From the NCBI GenBank assembly GCA_036365515.1, contig CM070877.1, positions 85,472,522-85,536,521 on the forward strand: a stretch of 64,000 bases of DNA, read 5' to 3'. The notes below the pieces were generated by a model. The model did no database searches and was not told the origin of the DNA. It worked only from the letters and a program-made list of their open reading frames with translations. The DNA comes from Torymus aiolomorphi (Eukaryota > Arthropoda > Insecta > Hymenoptera > Torymidae). Made by a program: the position numbers and the translations under genes. Below, piece after piece: positions 44,274 through 56,441 of the stretch; position 1 is the stretch's first letter; each line of letters starts with the position of its first letter.

Positions 44274-44632
44274 CTCCAATATCCGGAAAATGGTGAACCT
44301 TTCCGAACGTTGTTAAAAATAGATTTTTACTTTCAGTGGTATGAATCGCCGAATTGCGAAAGTCTTTTGTCTACAATAATTTTTTTAACGATTTATTTCT
44401 CTATTTAAAAAATTGTAGACTTATCTGATCCATTCGGTTCCTTTCCGAAATATTTAAGATGAAAATAATTAGAATATACTCTTTAGAATAACGAAGATTT
44501 GAATGAAATACGTTGATTAGAACAAGAATAAGCAATTTATAGATTATCTGAACCTTGCCGGTTTCATGCGAACCTTGAAAAATTAACCTATAATGTGATC
44601 CTTAACGATCTTTTATGAAATTTTATCTATTA
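44274..44632. other. Spacer, nothing recognised
   Basis: AT-rich, no frames or repeats of note. Confidence 0.5.
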
Positions 44633-45982
44633 TTATACACTGAAAAAAAAATTTCGTAAATTCAACTAAATAAATTTATTTGAATTCCATTCAGTCAATT
44701 AAAATAAATATGTTCTTGAAATAAATACTAAATATTCAAGTTTAATAAATATTTATTAGAAAATCTCGATCATTTATTAAAAATAAAATTTATTAAAAAT
44801 AACTAAAGCTTTAATAAAATTAAATTTATCATTTGCTAAAATTAGATAAACGAGTTTTTTAAATATAATAAACCAATTTATTTAAAAGAAATAAATACAT
44901 TCTAATAAATAATTACTTAAAATTCATAACTAATTTATTATAACATACCGAATACGTATTTCTAAATGATTGATCATTTACTTGCATATGGATGATTAAA
45001 ATTGATAAATATTTATTAAATTTTACAGAATATTTAATTAATAAAGTAGAAAATTTATTACGTTCAAATAAACAATTTGTGAAAACAATATTTTTATTAA
45101 CTATACCTGATAAAATTAATTTCTAAATATAATTAACTATTTATTTCATTGAAAATTATTTTATTTTACATAAATGCACTGACATAATAAATATTTATTA
45201 AAAATAATCGTAAATAGCTCACTTTTTAAATAATTATTCATTTAATAATAATAATTATGATTTCAATAGTAATAAATATTTTTGCACATTCGTGCTAATA
45301 CCAATTTACATTGATAAAATATTTTATTACTTTTAATACGTGTATTTTTAGAAACGAACAATTATTTATTAGTACTCAGAAACATAATTCTGTTGAATTA
45401 GAAAAATCTGGATTTAAAAGTAAATTCGCGATCATTACATATATATTTTGTTAATTTAAATAAATATTTAAATAGTACTATTTCAAGACATACTTTTTTT
45501 AATTTTAATACATTTTAGTTGAATTTCTGAAATATTTTCTCAGTATAATTATTTCCGAAGATCTATTAAGTAAATATTTTCTCAACTGAAACAATTACTG
45601 AGTAATCTGTATACTTATTTGCAATAAATGCTTTATTATTATAAAAATGTTATTAAATGTCTCATAAAAATTATTTCTAAATATAAGTAAATATTTATTT
45701 CATTGAATAAAAAAATTATTTTAAATTACATAAATACACTGACATAATAAATATTTATTAAAAATAATCTTAAACAGCTCACTTTTTTAAATAATTATTC
45801 ATTTAATAGTAATAATTATGATTTCAATACTAATAAATATTTTTGGACATTCGTGCTAATACCAATTTACATTGATAAAATATTTTGTTACTTTTAATAC
45901 ATATATTTTTAGAAACGAATAATTATTTATTAGTAATCAGAAATATAATTTGGTTGAATCAAAAAAATCTGGATTTAAAATT

Positions 45983-46111
<129 letters not shown>

Positions 46112-46946
46112 TAAATATATATTTAAATAGTACTATTTCAAGACATACTTTTTTTAAATTTTACTACATTTTAGTTGAATTTCTGAAATATTTTCTCAGT
46201 ATAATTATTTCGGAAGATCTATTAAGTAAATATTTTCTCAACTGAAACAATTACTGAGTAATCTGTGTACTTATTTGCAATAAATGCTTTATTATTGTAA
46301 AAAATTTTATTCAATGTCTCTGATAAAAGTTATTTCTAAATATAAGTAAATATTTATTTCATTCAATAAAAAACTTATTTTAAACTACATAAATACACTG
46401 ACATAATAAATATTTATTCAAAATAATCGTAAACAGCTCACTTTTTAAATAATTATTCATTTAATAATAATAATTATGATTTCAATAGTAATAAATATTT
46501 TTGCACATACATGCAAATGCAACTAAATTATTATAATATTAATAAACATTTATTGCAAATAAGTACACAGATTATTGAGTAATTATTTCAGTTGAGAAAA
46601 TATTAACTTCATAGAACTTCCAAAATAATTATACTGAAAAAATATTTCATAAATTCAACTAAAATTTATTAAATTTTAATACAGTATTTATTCAAATACT
46701 AATTTTTAAATACTTATTCGAATCAGCAAAATCTCTGTAGTTAGTAATTACACATTTATCTATACAAAATATATATTTGTTAAGTTCACAAACTGTATCA
46801 ATAATAAATGAGTATTCATTTCTAAAAATCTATGTATTGAAACTAATACAATATTTTATAAATGTAGATTAATATATACTCAAGTCAAGTAAATAAAATT
46901 TAGATAAATAAATAATTGTCCGCTTTTACATAATCAATTTTATGTA

Positions 46947-47488
46947 TTAAGGACGTTCTCCGAGAAAACGATTTTCTTGTGATTTTCCTGAAACTTGCAG
47001 AAAATGTTTGATTTTTAGTCCTTAGTACATGCTTCAAAGCCCCACGTCCAAAGCGGTATTCAAAATAAAAATATTTGATTTCAAAGTTTCAGCGTTAACA
47101 TGGGATCACTATCTAAGCTTGTTGGAAAAATACATTTTAATTTACTGTAAAAGAAGTTTTCTTTGTGATTTTTTGTCAACCATGGGATATAAAACTAGAA
47201 ATCGAGAGGAATAATCTGGTATAATTTTCAATATGGCAAGCGGTATTAATTTCGGAGACATAGCGATATAAAGAAAAACCACCATGTTATTTGTATATCT
47301 ATATATAGTCACACCGTGTAAGTGGTGTTTATTTAAAATATCGTATTGAGATCTTTTTTCTTACGTCGTCATTTTTTATTATTTTTAGAGTAGTGTATAG
47401 AGAGTCATGAAGGGCTTCCATCATAAGTAATATTTTTAGATCACAATTTTTGCGATATTGATGAAGTTGAGCCGGAGAACGTCCTTAA
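46947..47488. mobile_element. TTAA-flanked MITE, 542 bp
   Basis: TTAA-GGACGTTCTCCG at the left and CGGAGAACGTCC-TTAA at the right: perfect 12-base inverted ends with a TTAA duplication. The terminal sequence differs from the 40083 MITE, so this is a second piggyBac-type family. A 61-codon frame inside (47029-47214) has no recognisable domain. Confidence 0.85.
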
Positions 47489-48021
47489 ACAAATATTTAT
47501 TTGGCACAGAGAAATATATAATTCCTAACTACATAGATTTTGTTAATTTCAATAAATATTTAAGTAATAGTACTTGAATAAATACTGTGTCTAATTTTAA
47601 TAAATTTCAGTCAAACATATGAAATATTTATTAAAAAAATTGATTTCTACCTTATCAACATTATGTTTTTTACTTCATTACTCTGTTTTTCACTAGGCTT
47701 ATGTATTGAAAAATCATTCAATTTATAGAAAAAAAAACATCTTTGACAGCTATAAATTATAATAATAATAAAAGTATTATACAAATAAATTTCTAACCCT
47801 TGTTTGTGTAAAGATCTGAAATCGATGTTCCATAAAGTATTAAAATTAGTTGTATTCAATAAATATTGATTACGTTTTTATTTTAATAACTATTGTTTAG
47901 ATAATAATAACAATCATACTTTTGCTTCTAAATTCTTCCTAAAACCAATAAAGTATATTATTCGCATATTAATGAATGCACGTTATATACGAACATCGAC
48001 TGCGTCTTTAGAAGCGTGCGA

Positions 48022-48090
48022 TAGCGTAATGGATAGCGTGTCTGCGTACTAACTCGAGCGACCCGGGTTCGAATCCCCGTTGGATTTTTC
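48022..48090 (+). tRNA. tRNA-like Pol III unit (pseudogene or SINE head)
   Basis: Box A TAGCGTAATGG (48022-48032) and box B GGTTCGAATCC (48066-48076) are both excellent matches at tRNA-like spacing (34 bases between), followed by T runs. Acceptor and anticodon stems do not pair, so it cannot be a working tRNA. It most resembles the arginine-type D-arm. Confidence 0.45.
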
Positions 48091-49329
48091 TCTGCGATTT
48101 TTTTCAAATATTATTAATTAATGTGTACTATACTTAATGCGTTTCTTAGAGAAAACTGTACAAAATCAACATATATTTGTTTTCATCACTTCTGTAAAAG
48201 AAAAATACTTTAGTGTGTTGTGTGTCGATAAGGTAGGTAGCGAAAATTTCAAACTGGAATAGAAAAATAAGTAATAAATATTTGTATTTAATAAATTACA
48301 TGTCTGTTTCAGATCAAATAAAAATAATCAGTTACAATACTGTAATTGACATGGAGAGACACTAAATAAGTGAAATAGAATTCAGCAAATATTTTTAATT
48401 TTACTTTTTTATTATTTTATTAATTGTAAGAAATATTTATTTAAAACAAGTAAATCTTTGTTTCGTTTTAAACTCTTGAATAGTATAATATAAAGTACAA
48501 TTATTAATATTTAAAAAAAGATTTCGATCTCTTCCGCATTTCTTAAATTTAATAAAATAAATTTTGTATGCAATTAAATAATTAGTTGATTTAAAGTCAC
48601 ATCTATTTTAAATGAATAAATATATAATAATTTTAATTAATACGATTTTGCTGGTTGTTTTACATGAAAATAATAAAATTTATTGTAAGTTAATTAATAG
48701 TTTCTTAAATCTAATAATTGGAAATTTAAAACAAATAAGTAATTTTTTAAATTAAGATTATATTTTTTTAATACTAATAAATAGATAGTTAATTTAATAC
48801 TTGCATATATTAAAAGTCACAAAATATATTATACATAAAAGTAAATATTTTCTTAGTTGAAATAATTAAGAATTTTAAATTAACTAAATAATTTCTCAAA
48901 TCAAAATAATATTTTCCTTATATTAATAAATAAATATTTATTATAATGAGTGCATACATTTAAATTAACGAAATATTTAATTAGTACAAATAAATCTTTA
49001 CTTAAGTCAATTATTAGAACTTGTTAAATTAACTAAATAATTACTCATTTTTACTAAATCTATTGACACTATTTAATAAATATTTATTTAATATAGATAA
49101 ATATTTCTTTAGCATAAGCAAATAAATTTTGTTAAGTTAAAGAAATATTTAAATAGCAGTATTCTAATAAATAATTTATTAGATTTTAAGAAAATTTAGT
49201 TGATTTCAAGAAATATTTTTTTCATTGTAAAGATAGAAGAGATGCTGATAGAAAAATAAAATATATAAAAATGCATAAGGAATCATTGAGAAAGCAAGTA
49301 TAGCATAATATCAGTTTGTTAGATTTTTT

Positions 49330-49897
49330 TAAACCTTTATGAACCATTACGAAAGTTTCTGGATTGCCATGAACTTTTACGAACTATACCGAAATCGATC
49401 GAATATCAATAAACCTTTATGAACCATTACGAAAGTTTCTGGATTGTTATGAACCTATACAAACTATACCGAAATCGATCGAATATCAATAAAGTTTTTC
49501 CCCTTTGTCATAATATATAATTAATTCTAATAAGATTATCGTTTATATATAAAATGATAATAACATATGAAGTATTTTTTTTTATTTAAAACTTTATTAT
49601 TGAACTTCAAAATTATTTGGCATAACACCAACATACTTTACGATTCTTAATAAATATTGGAATAAATATTATTAATCTTGGACATTTCTTCCGAACGATT
49701 CCACGGTTACTAATAGCCAGAAACATGATGGTTCACCAAAGTCCTGAATTGATTGTAATCATTAATTATACTTCAACAAGGTTCGGAACGAACCAACCAA
49801 TCCTGAATAAATATACCAAATTATTTCGAAACAAATCTTAATAGATCGGAAAGGTTCTAAAGAGATCATCAGAATTCATTACAGTTTATCTCCATAG
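49330..49897 (-). repeat. Dispersed repeat family copy B
   Basis: Inverse copy of 7709-8216. Two tandem units of about 79 bases (AAACCTTTATGAACCATTAC ... CGATCGAATATCAATAA, from about 49333 and 49411) sit at its left end. Complete on the side where copy A is cut by gypsy-1. Confidence 0.85.
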
Positions 49898-50461
49898 GGT
49901 AGATGTCCTGGTTGGTGTGCTATGAACTAAATTTATTTATTTGATAGCTACTATTAATTTTATATTGCATTCAAAAGGCTTTTACAATTTTTTTTTCAAG
50001 TTTAGACTTTTTTCTGAACGCTCATTTTTTTTTTTAATGAAAAAATACATTTTTCAATTTATAATAATTTATTTAATAAAAAAACAATTTGTCCCCTTTA
50101 GAGTGCCATTGTAAGCTCTCATAACTCTTTTCTCTGCCCCCGATTAGTGTGTTTGTCCATAATTGTGTGTCCCAATTTGAGTGCTCGCGCGAACAGAGCT
50201 TTTGAACTACATAACCTACAATATGCAAATCATAGGTTTAAAAATAATTAAATACAAATGAATAGACAGAAATTGTGAGAAACAATGTTTTATTTATTTA
50301 ATATCACAATTAAACTTTGAATATAAAATTACAGTAATTATTTTAATATAATAAATACCTATATTAAGTTATAATTAAAAGATTAAATGCACTAGTGAGA
50401 TCACTTTGAGTTCTATCTACCTATATAGGTACTTAGATTTTTAATAATAGGTAATAAATAA
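49898..50461. other. AT-rich spacer
   Basis: No gene or clear repeat seen. Confidence 0.5.
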
Positions 50462-50900
50462 CACAATCAAAATTAGTCTCGTACACTTCTTTTGGATTCT
50501 TTCGTTGCTAGCTTCTTTTCTTTCAATTTTTTTTTCTTTAGCTTCTCTTCCTTATCTTTCTCAATTTTTTTCTTTTTTGATTAAAGTGTCTGCAGCTCTG
50601 ATTTCTTTTCTTCAATTCTTTCTCTGTTTTAAGCTTTTCTTTCAGTTTCGCCTGATTTTCAAAAAATGTGACGTCTTCTTCAGGCGATACCACTGAAGGC
50701 ATCTTAGCTTTTTGTGGTCTCTTTCTTTTTATAGATAAGTCTTTATTAGGAAAGAAAATATATTCATTGAATTGGGGTAAAATTTCTGAAATATCTCATT
50801 TTTCCTTGTTAACGGTTTGTATATCTTTCAAAACTTGGTCATTTTTAGGCACGACCGCTACTCGGGAGAGCCTTATAATTTCACCAGAGCGAAAATTGTA
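50462..50900 (-). pseudogene. Possible pogo/Tigger transposase C-terminus
   Basis: Read on the minus strand: VVPKNDQVLKDIQTV, then FFPNKDLSIKRKRPQ, SVVSPEEDVTFFENQ and a long Lys/Glu-rich helix ending KESKRSVRD and a stop near 50491. The order 'basic patch, S-x-E-E, charged helix, stop' is typical of pogo-superfamily C-termini, but no catalytic domain is present. At least two frame breaks. It is not an obvious copy of the remnant at 28884-30040. Confidence 0.45.
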
Positions 50901-51309
50901 AGAATTCAAATACTGAAAAATTAATGTGTAAAAACCATGTTCCACTCAGAGTGAGTGCGTTTTAAGCGTTTTCTGAGATGTATGTATGTACGTCCGTATG
51001 TACTCAAGTTTCTCGATTATCTCAATGAATTTTCGACCGATTTCATCGGGATTGCGGGAAAATACTCCTCTAATTATACCTAAGTGCTGGTTCTATATTG
51101 AGATAGATCGATGAAAAATTTTTCAAATGCGAGCACAAAGAAATATCTCAAAAAATCGATTTTTAAGCCTAATGTCTAGAAAAATTAATTTTAAGCTAAT
51201 ATGTACAGGTCTATCTGCTAAAACTAATTAAAATACAGCTTTTTTATGTTGAACACTTTTTTGTACGAGCAATATTTGCCAAAATAACTGCGAAAAACGG
51301 CCAAAAATG
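50901..51309. other. Spacer before tandem array
   Basis: Contains a TGTATGTATGTACG run (about 50980) and no genes. Confidence 0.5.
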
Positions 51310-51995
51310 ATAAAAAATGAATGATTTTCGGCTATAACTTCTCAGGATTTGATTTTACACAAAAATGTTAAATATAAAAGTTGTAGATAATATTGAAACA
51401 AAACTTTTTCCTATTTAACATTTTTTTGTAAAATCAACTTCTGACGAGCTAGACTTATAAAAACGATTTTAAACGCCAAAATACACATAAAATGAACGAT
51501 TTTCGGCTATAACTTGTCAGGATTTGATTTTTCACAAAAATGTTTAATACAAAAGTTGTAGATAATATTGAAATAAAACTTTTTCCCATTTAACATTTTC
51601 GTGTAAAATCAACTCCTGTGAGTTAGACTTATAAAAACGATTTTAAACGTCAAAACATTCATAAAATGGACGATTTTCGACTAAAACTTGACAGGATTTG
51701 ATTTTACACAAACATGTTCAATACAAAAGTTCTACATAATATTCAATCAAAACTTTTTCCCATTTAACATTTTCATATAAAATGGATTCCTCACCGTTTA
51801 GACCTATAAAAACGATTTTTAATGCCTAAATACACCTGAAATAGTCGATTTTCGCTTATCATACAAGAATTTGACTTTCAATAAAACTGTTAAATACAAA
51901 GCATGTAGATATAGTTTAAACAAAACTTATTCCCAATTAACATTTTTATGTACAATAATTACTGGATCATCTAAACGTATAAACATGATTTTTAA
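51310..51995. repeat. 175-bp tandem repeat, about four units
   Basis: Units begin near 51322, 51498, 51671 and 51846 with GATTTTCGGCTATAACTT or variants. Similarity falls steadily from the first two units to the last. Satellite-like, non-coding. Confidence 0.85.
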
Positions 51996-52017
51996 TACCC
52001 CAATACACGTAAGTAGT

Positions 52018-52153
52018 TATTGTGGCACCATGGGGCAGACAAACATACCCCCCACCACCACATCCTGGTGGAGGGGGTATTATACATCCCCTCCCCCTCC
52101 CACCTGGGTGTGGTGGGGGTTTGTTGTGTCTGCCCCATGGTGCCACAATATTC
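52018..52153. repeat. Hairpin MITE 1
   Basis: Starts ATTGTGGCACCATGGGGCAG and ends in its exact inverse (23 perfect terminal bases). The C-rich/G-rich interior also pairs, so nearly the whole 136 bases folds back. Confidence 0.85.
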
Positions 52154-52500
52154 AAAATTCAAAATTATGATTTAAACTTAACTCTATGATTTCAAAATTT
52201 AAAATTATGATTTAAACTTAACTCTATGATTTCAAAATTTAAAATATAACTTGAACTTTTAAAAGGACCCCGCACACAATGTATGGGAAAAAATCATTCG
52301 GTCAAATTGAACGAAATTGGAAAAAGATAGATTTCTTCAGGACCTCAAGATCTATTTTTTTCCAAAGTTTCGTTCAATTTGACCGGATGATTTTGTCCCA
52401 TACATTGTGTGCGGGGTCCTTTATATAATATTGAACTCTATGATTTAAAATTTAACTTTACAATTTAACTCTATAACATTAAACTTTATCTGCAAGAAAA
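52150..52500. repeat. Short tandem repeat interrupted by a hairpin
   Basis: A unit of about 47 bases containing TTAACTCTATGATTTCAAAA occurs at about 52172 and 52219 and resumes in degenerate form after 52433. The second hairpin element sits in the middle. May be the terminal repeat zone of the Polinton that starts just to the right. Confidence 0.6.
52261..52422. repeat. Hairpin MITE 2
   Basis: Begins AAAGGACCCCGCACACAATG and ends in the exact inverse (CATTGTGTGCGGGGTCCTTT). The arms are about 70 bases with a few mismatches around a loop of about 17 bases. No coding capacity. Confidence 0.88.
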
Positions 52501-52557
52501 CTAGGTGGTATTTTAGGATAGGAGTATAAAAGGTAAGTAAAAACAAGTTTGATACAT

Positions 52558-53352
52558 TTAAATCTTTTTATTCATTAAAAATATAATATTTTCTAAATGT
52601 AATGATACAAGCTCATATATTAAAGACATAACATCATGAATGGGTATTGATATCGATATATCATTTTTTTTAATCATTATTTCATCATAAACTTTATCAG
52701 AATCAGGTATGCCGAATTTTCCCGCATAAGTTAATAAATCATCCTTAGAAAAATGTGTATATTGTGATGATTGCGATTCTTGCAATTTTTCTTTGAAATA
52801 ATGACAAAGTGTATTAATAATATATTCTATGTTACATGTTACATCTAAGAAAAATCTTACTCTCACACGTATACAATGTTTTAATATTTTTAATCTATCA
52901 AAAGAAACTTTTTTAAATACTAAACTACGTCGGTACTGTTTCTTTGGTGTTTGATCACCTGACGTCTGTGAATCTTCTTCTTCTACAAGTTCAATTGCCT
53001 TGTCGCCATAACTCATAATAAGCCTTATGCTAAAACGGCTAAAGGGCATCTTTTTATCCAGCATATCACCATTTTCAGTTTCAAAGAACTTATCAATAAC
53101 TGGAAAAATTTCTTCAAATAAACGCCAGTCAGATACAGTAAATGGTATACCAACAAAGTCGTCACCACTAAGACGGATGGTAGGTAGAAATTCACCACCA
53201 ATTTCCTTATTTTCTAGACCAATTGTAATTTTCTTAGTATAAGATTTGTTTAGTCCGTACACTATTTGCAACAGTTGATGACGACAATGATATTTGGAAA
53301 CACTTTCTTGACCTGACATTGCCTTGTATTTACGCTTGCCTTGACCAGCCAT
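52558..53352 (-). CDS. Polinton protein of unknown function (264 aa)
   Basis: Intact frame, first ATG at 53352, last gene of the array and 133 bases after the protease stop. The basic N-terminus (MAGQGKRKYKAM) is followed by a region with alternating hydrophobic strands (PTIRLSGDDFVGIPFTVSDW), an acidic linker (ELVEEEDSQTSGDQ) and a long helical C-terminal half. No motif I can assign. The first half is loosely reminiscent of small single-stranded-DNA-binding folds, but that is a guess. Position beside virion genes and intact reading suggest an element-encoded structural or DNA-binding role. Confidence 0.75.
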   Translation of the reverse strand: MAGQGKRKYKAMSGQESVSKYHCRHQLLQIVYGLNKSYTKKITIGLENKEIGGEFLPTIRLSGDDFVGIPFTVSDWRLFEEIFPVIDKFFETENGDMLDKKMPFSRFSIRLIMSYGDKAIELVEEEDSQTSGDQTPKKQYRRSLVFKKVSFDRLKILKHCIRVRVRFFLDVTCNIEYIINTLCHYFKEKLQESQSSQYTHFSKDDLLTYAGKFGIPDSDKVYDEIMIKKNDISISIPIHDVMSLIYELVSLHLENIIFLMNKKI

Positions 53353-53485
53353 TCTTGTGTATTATTTTCAGCAGGAGTGATCGTGTGAACTAATGAATAG
53401 GTTATGGTAGACGCTCTTTTTTATACTATTCATTCGGATGGTGGAGGGGTTTTCTATTTGAAGGGTAGGATAGTAGCGGGATGTG

Positions 53486-54533
53486 TTAGTAGTGGAGGGG
53501 TTGGTAATGGTAGTGGGGAAATGTGCCCCTATACAATTTTGAAACATCATTTCTAACAATTTGATCATTTTTGTGTAAGTTACAAGAAAAGTTTTCGAGA
53601 AAATGTCCAATTCCAAGGCCCACGGACATGTAATGTAAAAACATGAGACAAAAATAGCCACATGTATCTGAAGTTTCACTTTGTAGTTGTCGTGAATTCC
53701 ATCGAAATTTTCTAACATTTCTCCGAATACGGCTTATATGATCGGGTATGTAAGGAGGTACACCAAAACTATCAAAGTACCAGGCATCACCGTTTTTATT
53801 GACGTAAATTGCTACCCAATGCAAGCCAGGTTTACTGTGCCTTTGGGTGCTGAAAATAAAAGCTGTCGGTCTCGTCCAGACCAGAGGAATTTGATCTGCC
53901 GCAAAGACCCCCACAGCGTGAGTAGGAATTCGAGATAAAATCCGTTGAATTTGTATATTGTTCATCACAGAGGTTAATAGGTGGTTCAAAGATAAACTCT
54001 TCATCAACAGCTTCAGTTTTACCACGTGTTTTCAACCACGTTTTTAACTTAGAGACGTTATTCAAAGCACAACTAAACTTTGAAAAACCATATTTTAAAG
54101 AATGTTGCATGCAGTAATTACCAGATGCTGTAAGTTTGTGAAATGGTGGACAATCTTCCTCAAACTCTAAATTTATAATGTGTCGTGTAGTGATTTTTCG
54201 TAAAATCGCCACTTTCATGCCACCACGAACATAAATATTGTTTGCTCTCTTGCAAATTTCTTCTAGGTTTTTGAACAAGACATTTTCGGAAACACCTTGA
54301 TCAAGCCAGTCCAAGCCGTGATGGTTTCGTGATAACCAATCGTTTTCTTTTCTAGCCTCTTGACATAGTGCAGTTATTTGTCTATTCGGAGAAACAAGCC
54401 AATGTCTTGTGAAATTTTGATTTAATGAAAGAACTGCCACTTCTTTTGGTACCGGACGGTTTTTATAATCTTTGACACACTGTATATCTACGACGATATC
54501 CATCTTCATAGTTTTGAACAAATCAACGTCCAA
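53486..54533 (-). pseudogene. Polinton RNase H-like domain fused to adenain-type cysteine protease (frameshifted)
   Basis: The first part (54533 to about 53990) starts IVVDIQCVKDYKNR and PKEVAVLSL, then HHGLDWLDQG and IYVRGGMK, and matches the layout of the standalone protein at 61105-61509. A cysteine/histidine patch (CPPFHKLTASGNYC) follows. The second part, in another frame from about 54000, is an adenovirus-type protease: GVFAADQIPLVW, GLHWVAIYVNKNG (catalytic His), WYFDSFG (Asp), and SDTCGYFCLMFLH (catalytic Cys). All catalytic residues are present; only the frameshift around 53945-53990 breaks the gene. In virions the enzyme would process capsid proteins. The first-domain call as RNase H/exonuclease-like is inference from the D-I-Q and K-E pattern. 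Confidence 0.85.
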
Positions 54534-54612
54534 TCAACGACTGACATATCAGAAACATTTCCAAACCAATAACCTTTACCCCCCCCCCCTACTACTACTT
54601 TCCCCCACCATC

Positions 54613-55926
54613 TCACCCACTATAGTCCACGAGAACTTGACGTGACGAATCAATCTCAAGTATATTTTCACATTCAGCATAAATTACACAATTTACTGTA
54701 CTGCTTAACGGATCATCAAAACGAACATCAATTCTCACACTACCATGTTTTACTAGATTCCAATGTGTGTCTTGATTTGCTGATAAATCAGGTGTTAAAT
54801 CGAAAGCGAAAAGACAATATCCATTGGCATATGCTTCGCGTGAAATGGAATTACCCTCATTTAAATAATGTATACCTGTACCAGAAAATAAAGTATGATG
54901 TGCATCAACATACATATTATTCGTTTTAAAATCAGGTTGTAATGGTTTAGACGGTACTTGTACGCCATAATGTAGAGACACAAATAATTTATATTGAAAT
55001 TTTTAAAATTAAATGGATTGAGACCCTTATCACCGTTAAAAGCTTTATTTTCTACAAAGCCAACAATAATTCTTTTTGGTAATTGACCTAAAATGACATT
55101 ATCCAATGTTTCTCCATGAATACCACTATGCATTGTAATAGCTTTTACTTCTACACGTGTGAGGGGATATTTAGCTGTTGTTTTCGAAAGTGCTTTTTCG
55201 TGAGCCAATATAATACTTGGACTAAGTCTGACACGGCGTACAAAGAAAGCAGCTTCGATGATTCGAGCGGTGTAGAGTCCTGTCCATAAGACAAAAACTA
55301 TCTCGTGATCGTACGAGCCGCACACGTACTTCGACACCATTAATTAATAATTTGTCTTCATTGAAAACATCACAATGTAAATACCCAATCATATCTATGT
55401 TTTTCTCATCGCCCATAAGGATTCGGCGGTTTGTAAGACCCTCGATCTCGTCATCTGTAGCATCCATTTTTCCAGGAGTGTCGGTGTACCATAGTGCACT
55501 GGTGAGATGAGATTTTTTAGCTGCAGACCCATAGTTTAATAAAGTTTCAATGTATGATCGATAAGCGTAGGCGTTATTGGGCGGGGAAACAGGTTTTTGA
55601 TTAAAAAACACATCAACTTGATTAAATATCGAGTGCATAAAATTATTTACAGGACCAACATTTTTCAAGGTATTTTTATCTATGGTTTCAGGAGGTGTTA
55701 CTGTTTGTGCGATAGTTACACGAACACTAAGCAGAGTATGTGCAAGGTCGATATATTCACTAGTTCCCGGTATAGAAAACTCTATTGGCGACCCTTCAGT
55801 TAGCGAAGATATTGGCTTATATTGAACATAATTTGAATTTTCAATCGTTGTTTGAGTAGGGGGTACACTAAATAAATTCACTTCAGATTTAAGACATGCA
55901 CACGAATCACTATGCAGAAAAGCCAT
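54613..55926 (-). pseudogene. Polinton major capsid protein (two frameshifts)
   Basis: ATG at 55926 overlaps the stop of the preceding gene. Readable in three frame segments: the N-terminal part (KPISSLTEGSPIEFSIPGTS, MHSIFNQVDVFFNQ, LWYTDTPGKMD), a middle part starting near 55300 (VRRVRLSPSIILAHEKALS, KYPLTRVEVKAITMHSG, NVILGQLPKRIIVGFVENKA) and a C-terminal part from about 54980 (HTLFSGTGIHYLNEGNSISR, FDLTPDLS, LEIDSSRQVLVDYSG). This is the insect Polinton double jelly-roll capsid family, often labelled F54H12.2-like in annotations. Frame changes lie near 55222-55300 and 54980-55000. Total about 438 codons, usual length. The protein would build the icosahedral shell. Confidence 0.9.
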
Positions 55927-56440
55927 TATTCTTCAAAAATATCTCGTGCAGTACGTTTTTCTTTCAAAGTTTTCCTTTTATTTTTACAGTGTTTTTTAAT
56001 GCCAAATTTTTTATTTGGTTTACCTTTGGAACGTTTTCTACTTTTGGTGTTAACGGCATCAGAGTTCTTAGTCAACTGTTGTTTCTGGGCCCGACGCTTA
56101 GTTTTATATCCTGAGCCACTTATCAGATTATCCAATTTTTCTTCGGCTTTTCTTTTGAGATTCTTTCTTGATTCTCGAATATTATTGCGAAAAGATTCTT
56201 TAAAAGGTTTTTCATGTGTAATGTCATCTAAAATATTTACACCTGTTCGTAAAGCCTCTTTACCAACAGCTTTTCCTAGAGCCTTACCACCTTTTTTTAC
56301 AAACGGTAAAACACTACGATAGACACCTCTAAAAAGGTTCCAACACCTTTTCCTTTTTGCATTGATGTATCTATTGTAATATAATTATTGAATGGATCGT
56401 GGGCACTTTGGTTATCATAAATTGTTTCAAAATAACACAT
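55926..56440 (-). pseudogene. Polinton basic capsid-associated protein (pVI-like position), one frameshift
   Basis: ATG at 56440 lies one base after the penton-like gene's stop. The frame shifts near 56330 in a run of T. Downstream are a Gly/Lys-rich segment (KKGGKALGKAVGKEALRTG), an acidic/helical stretch (NILDDITHEKPF), and a very basic tail (NLKRKAEEK, then KSRKRSKGKPNKK and CKNKRKTLKEKR) ending DIFEE. The stop (TAA 55926-55928) overlaps the capsid ATG as TAATG. Small, basic proteins at this place usually sit inside the virion with DNA; the exact role is not known. Confidence 0.78.
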
Positions 56441-56441
56441 C

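Noticed and set aside
48001..48090. Functional arginine tRNA gene
   Set aside because: Box A and B are good, but acceptor and anticodon stems do not pair.
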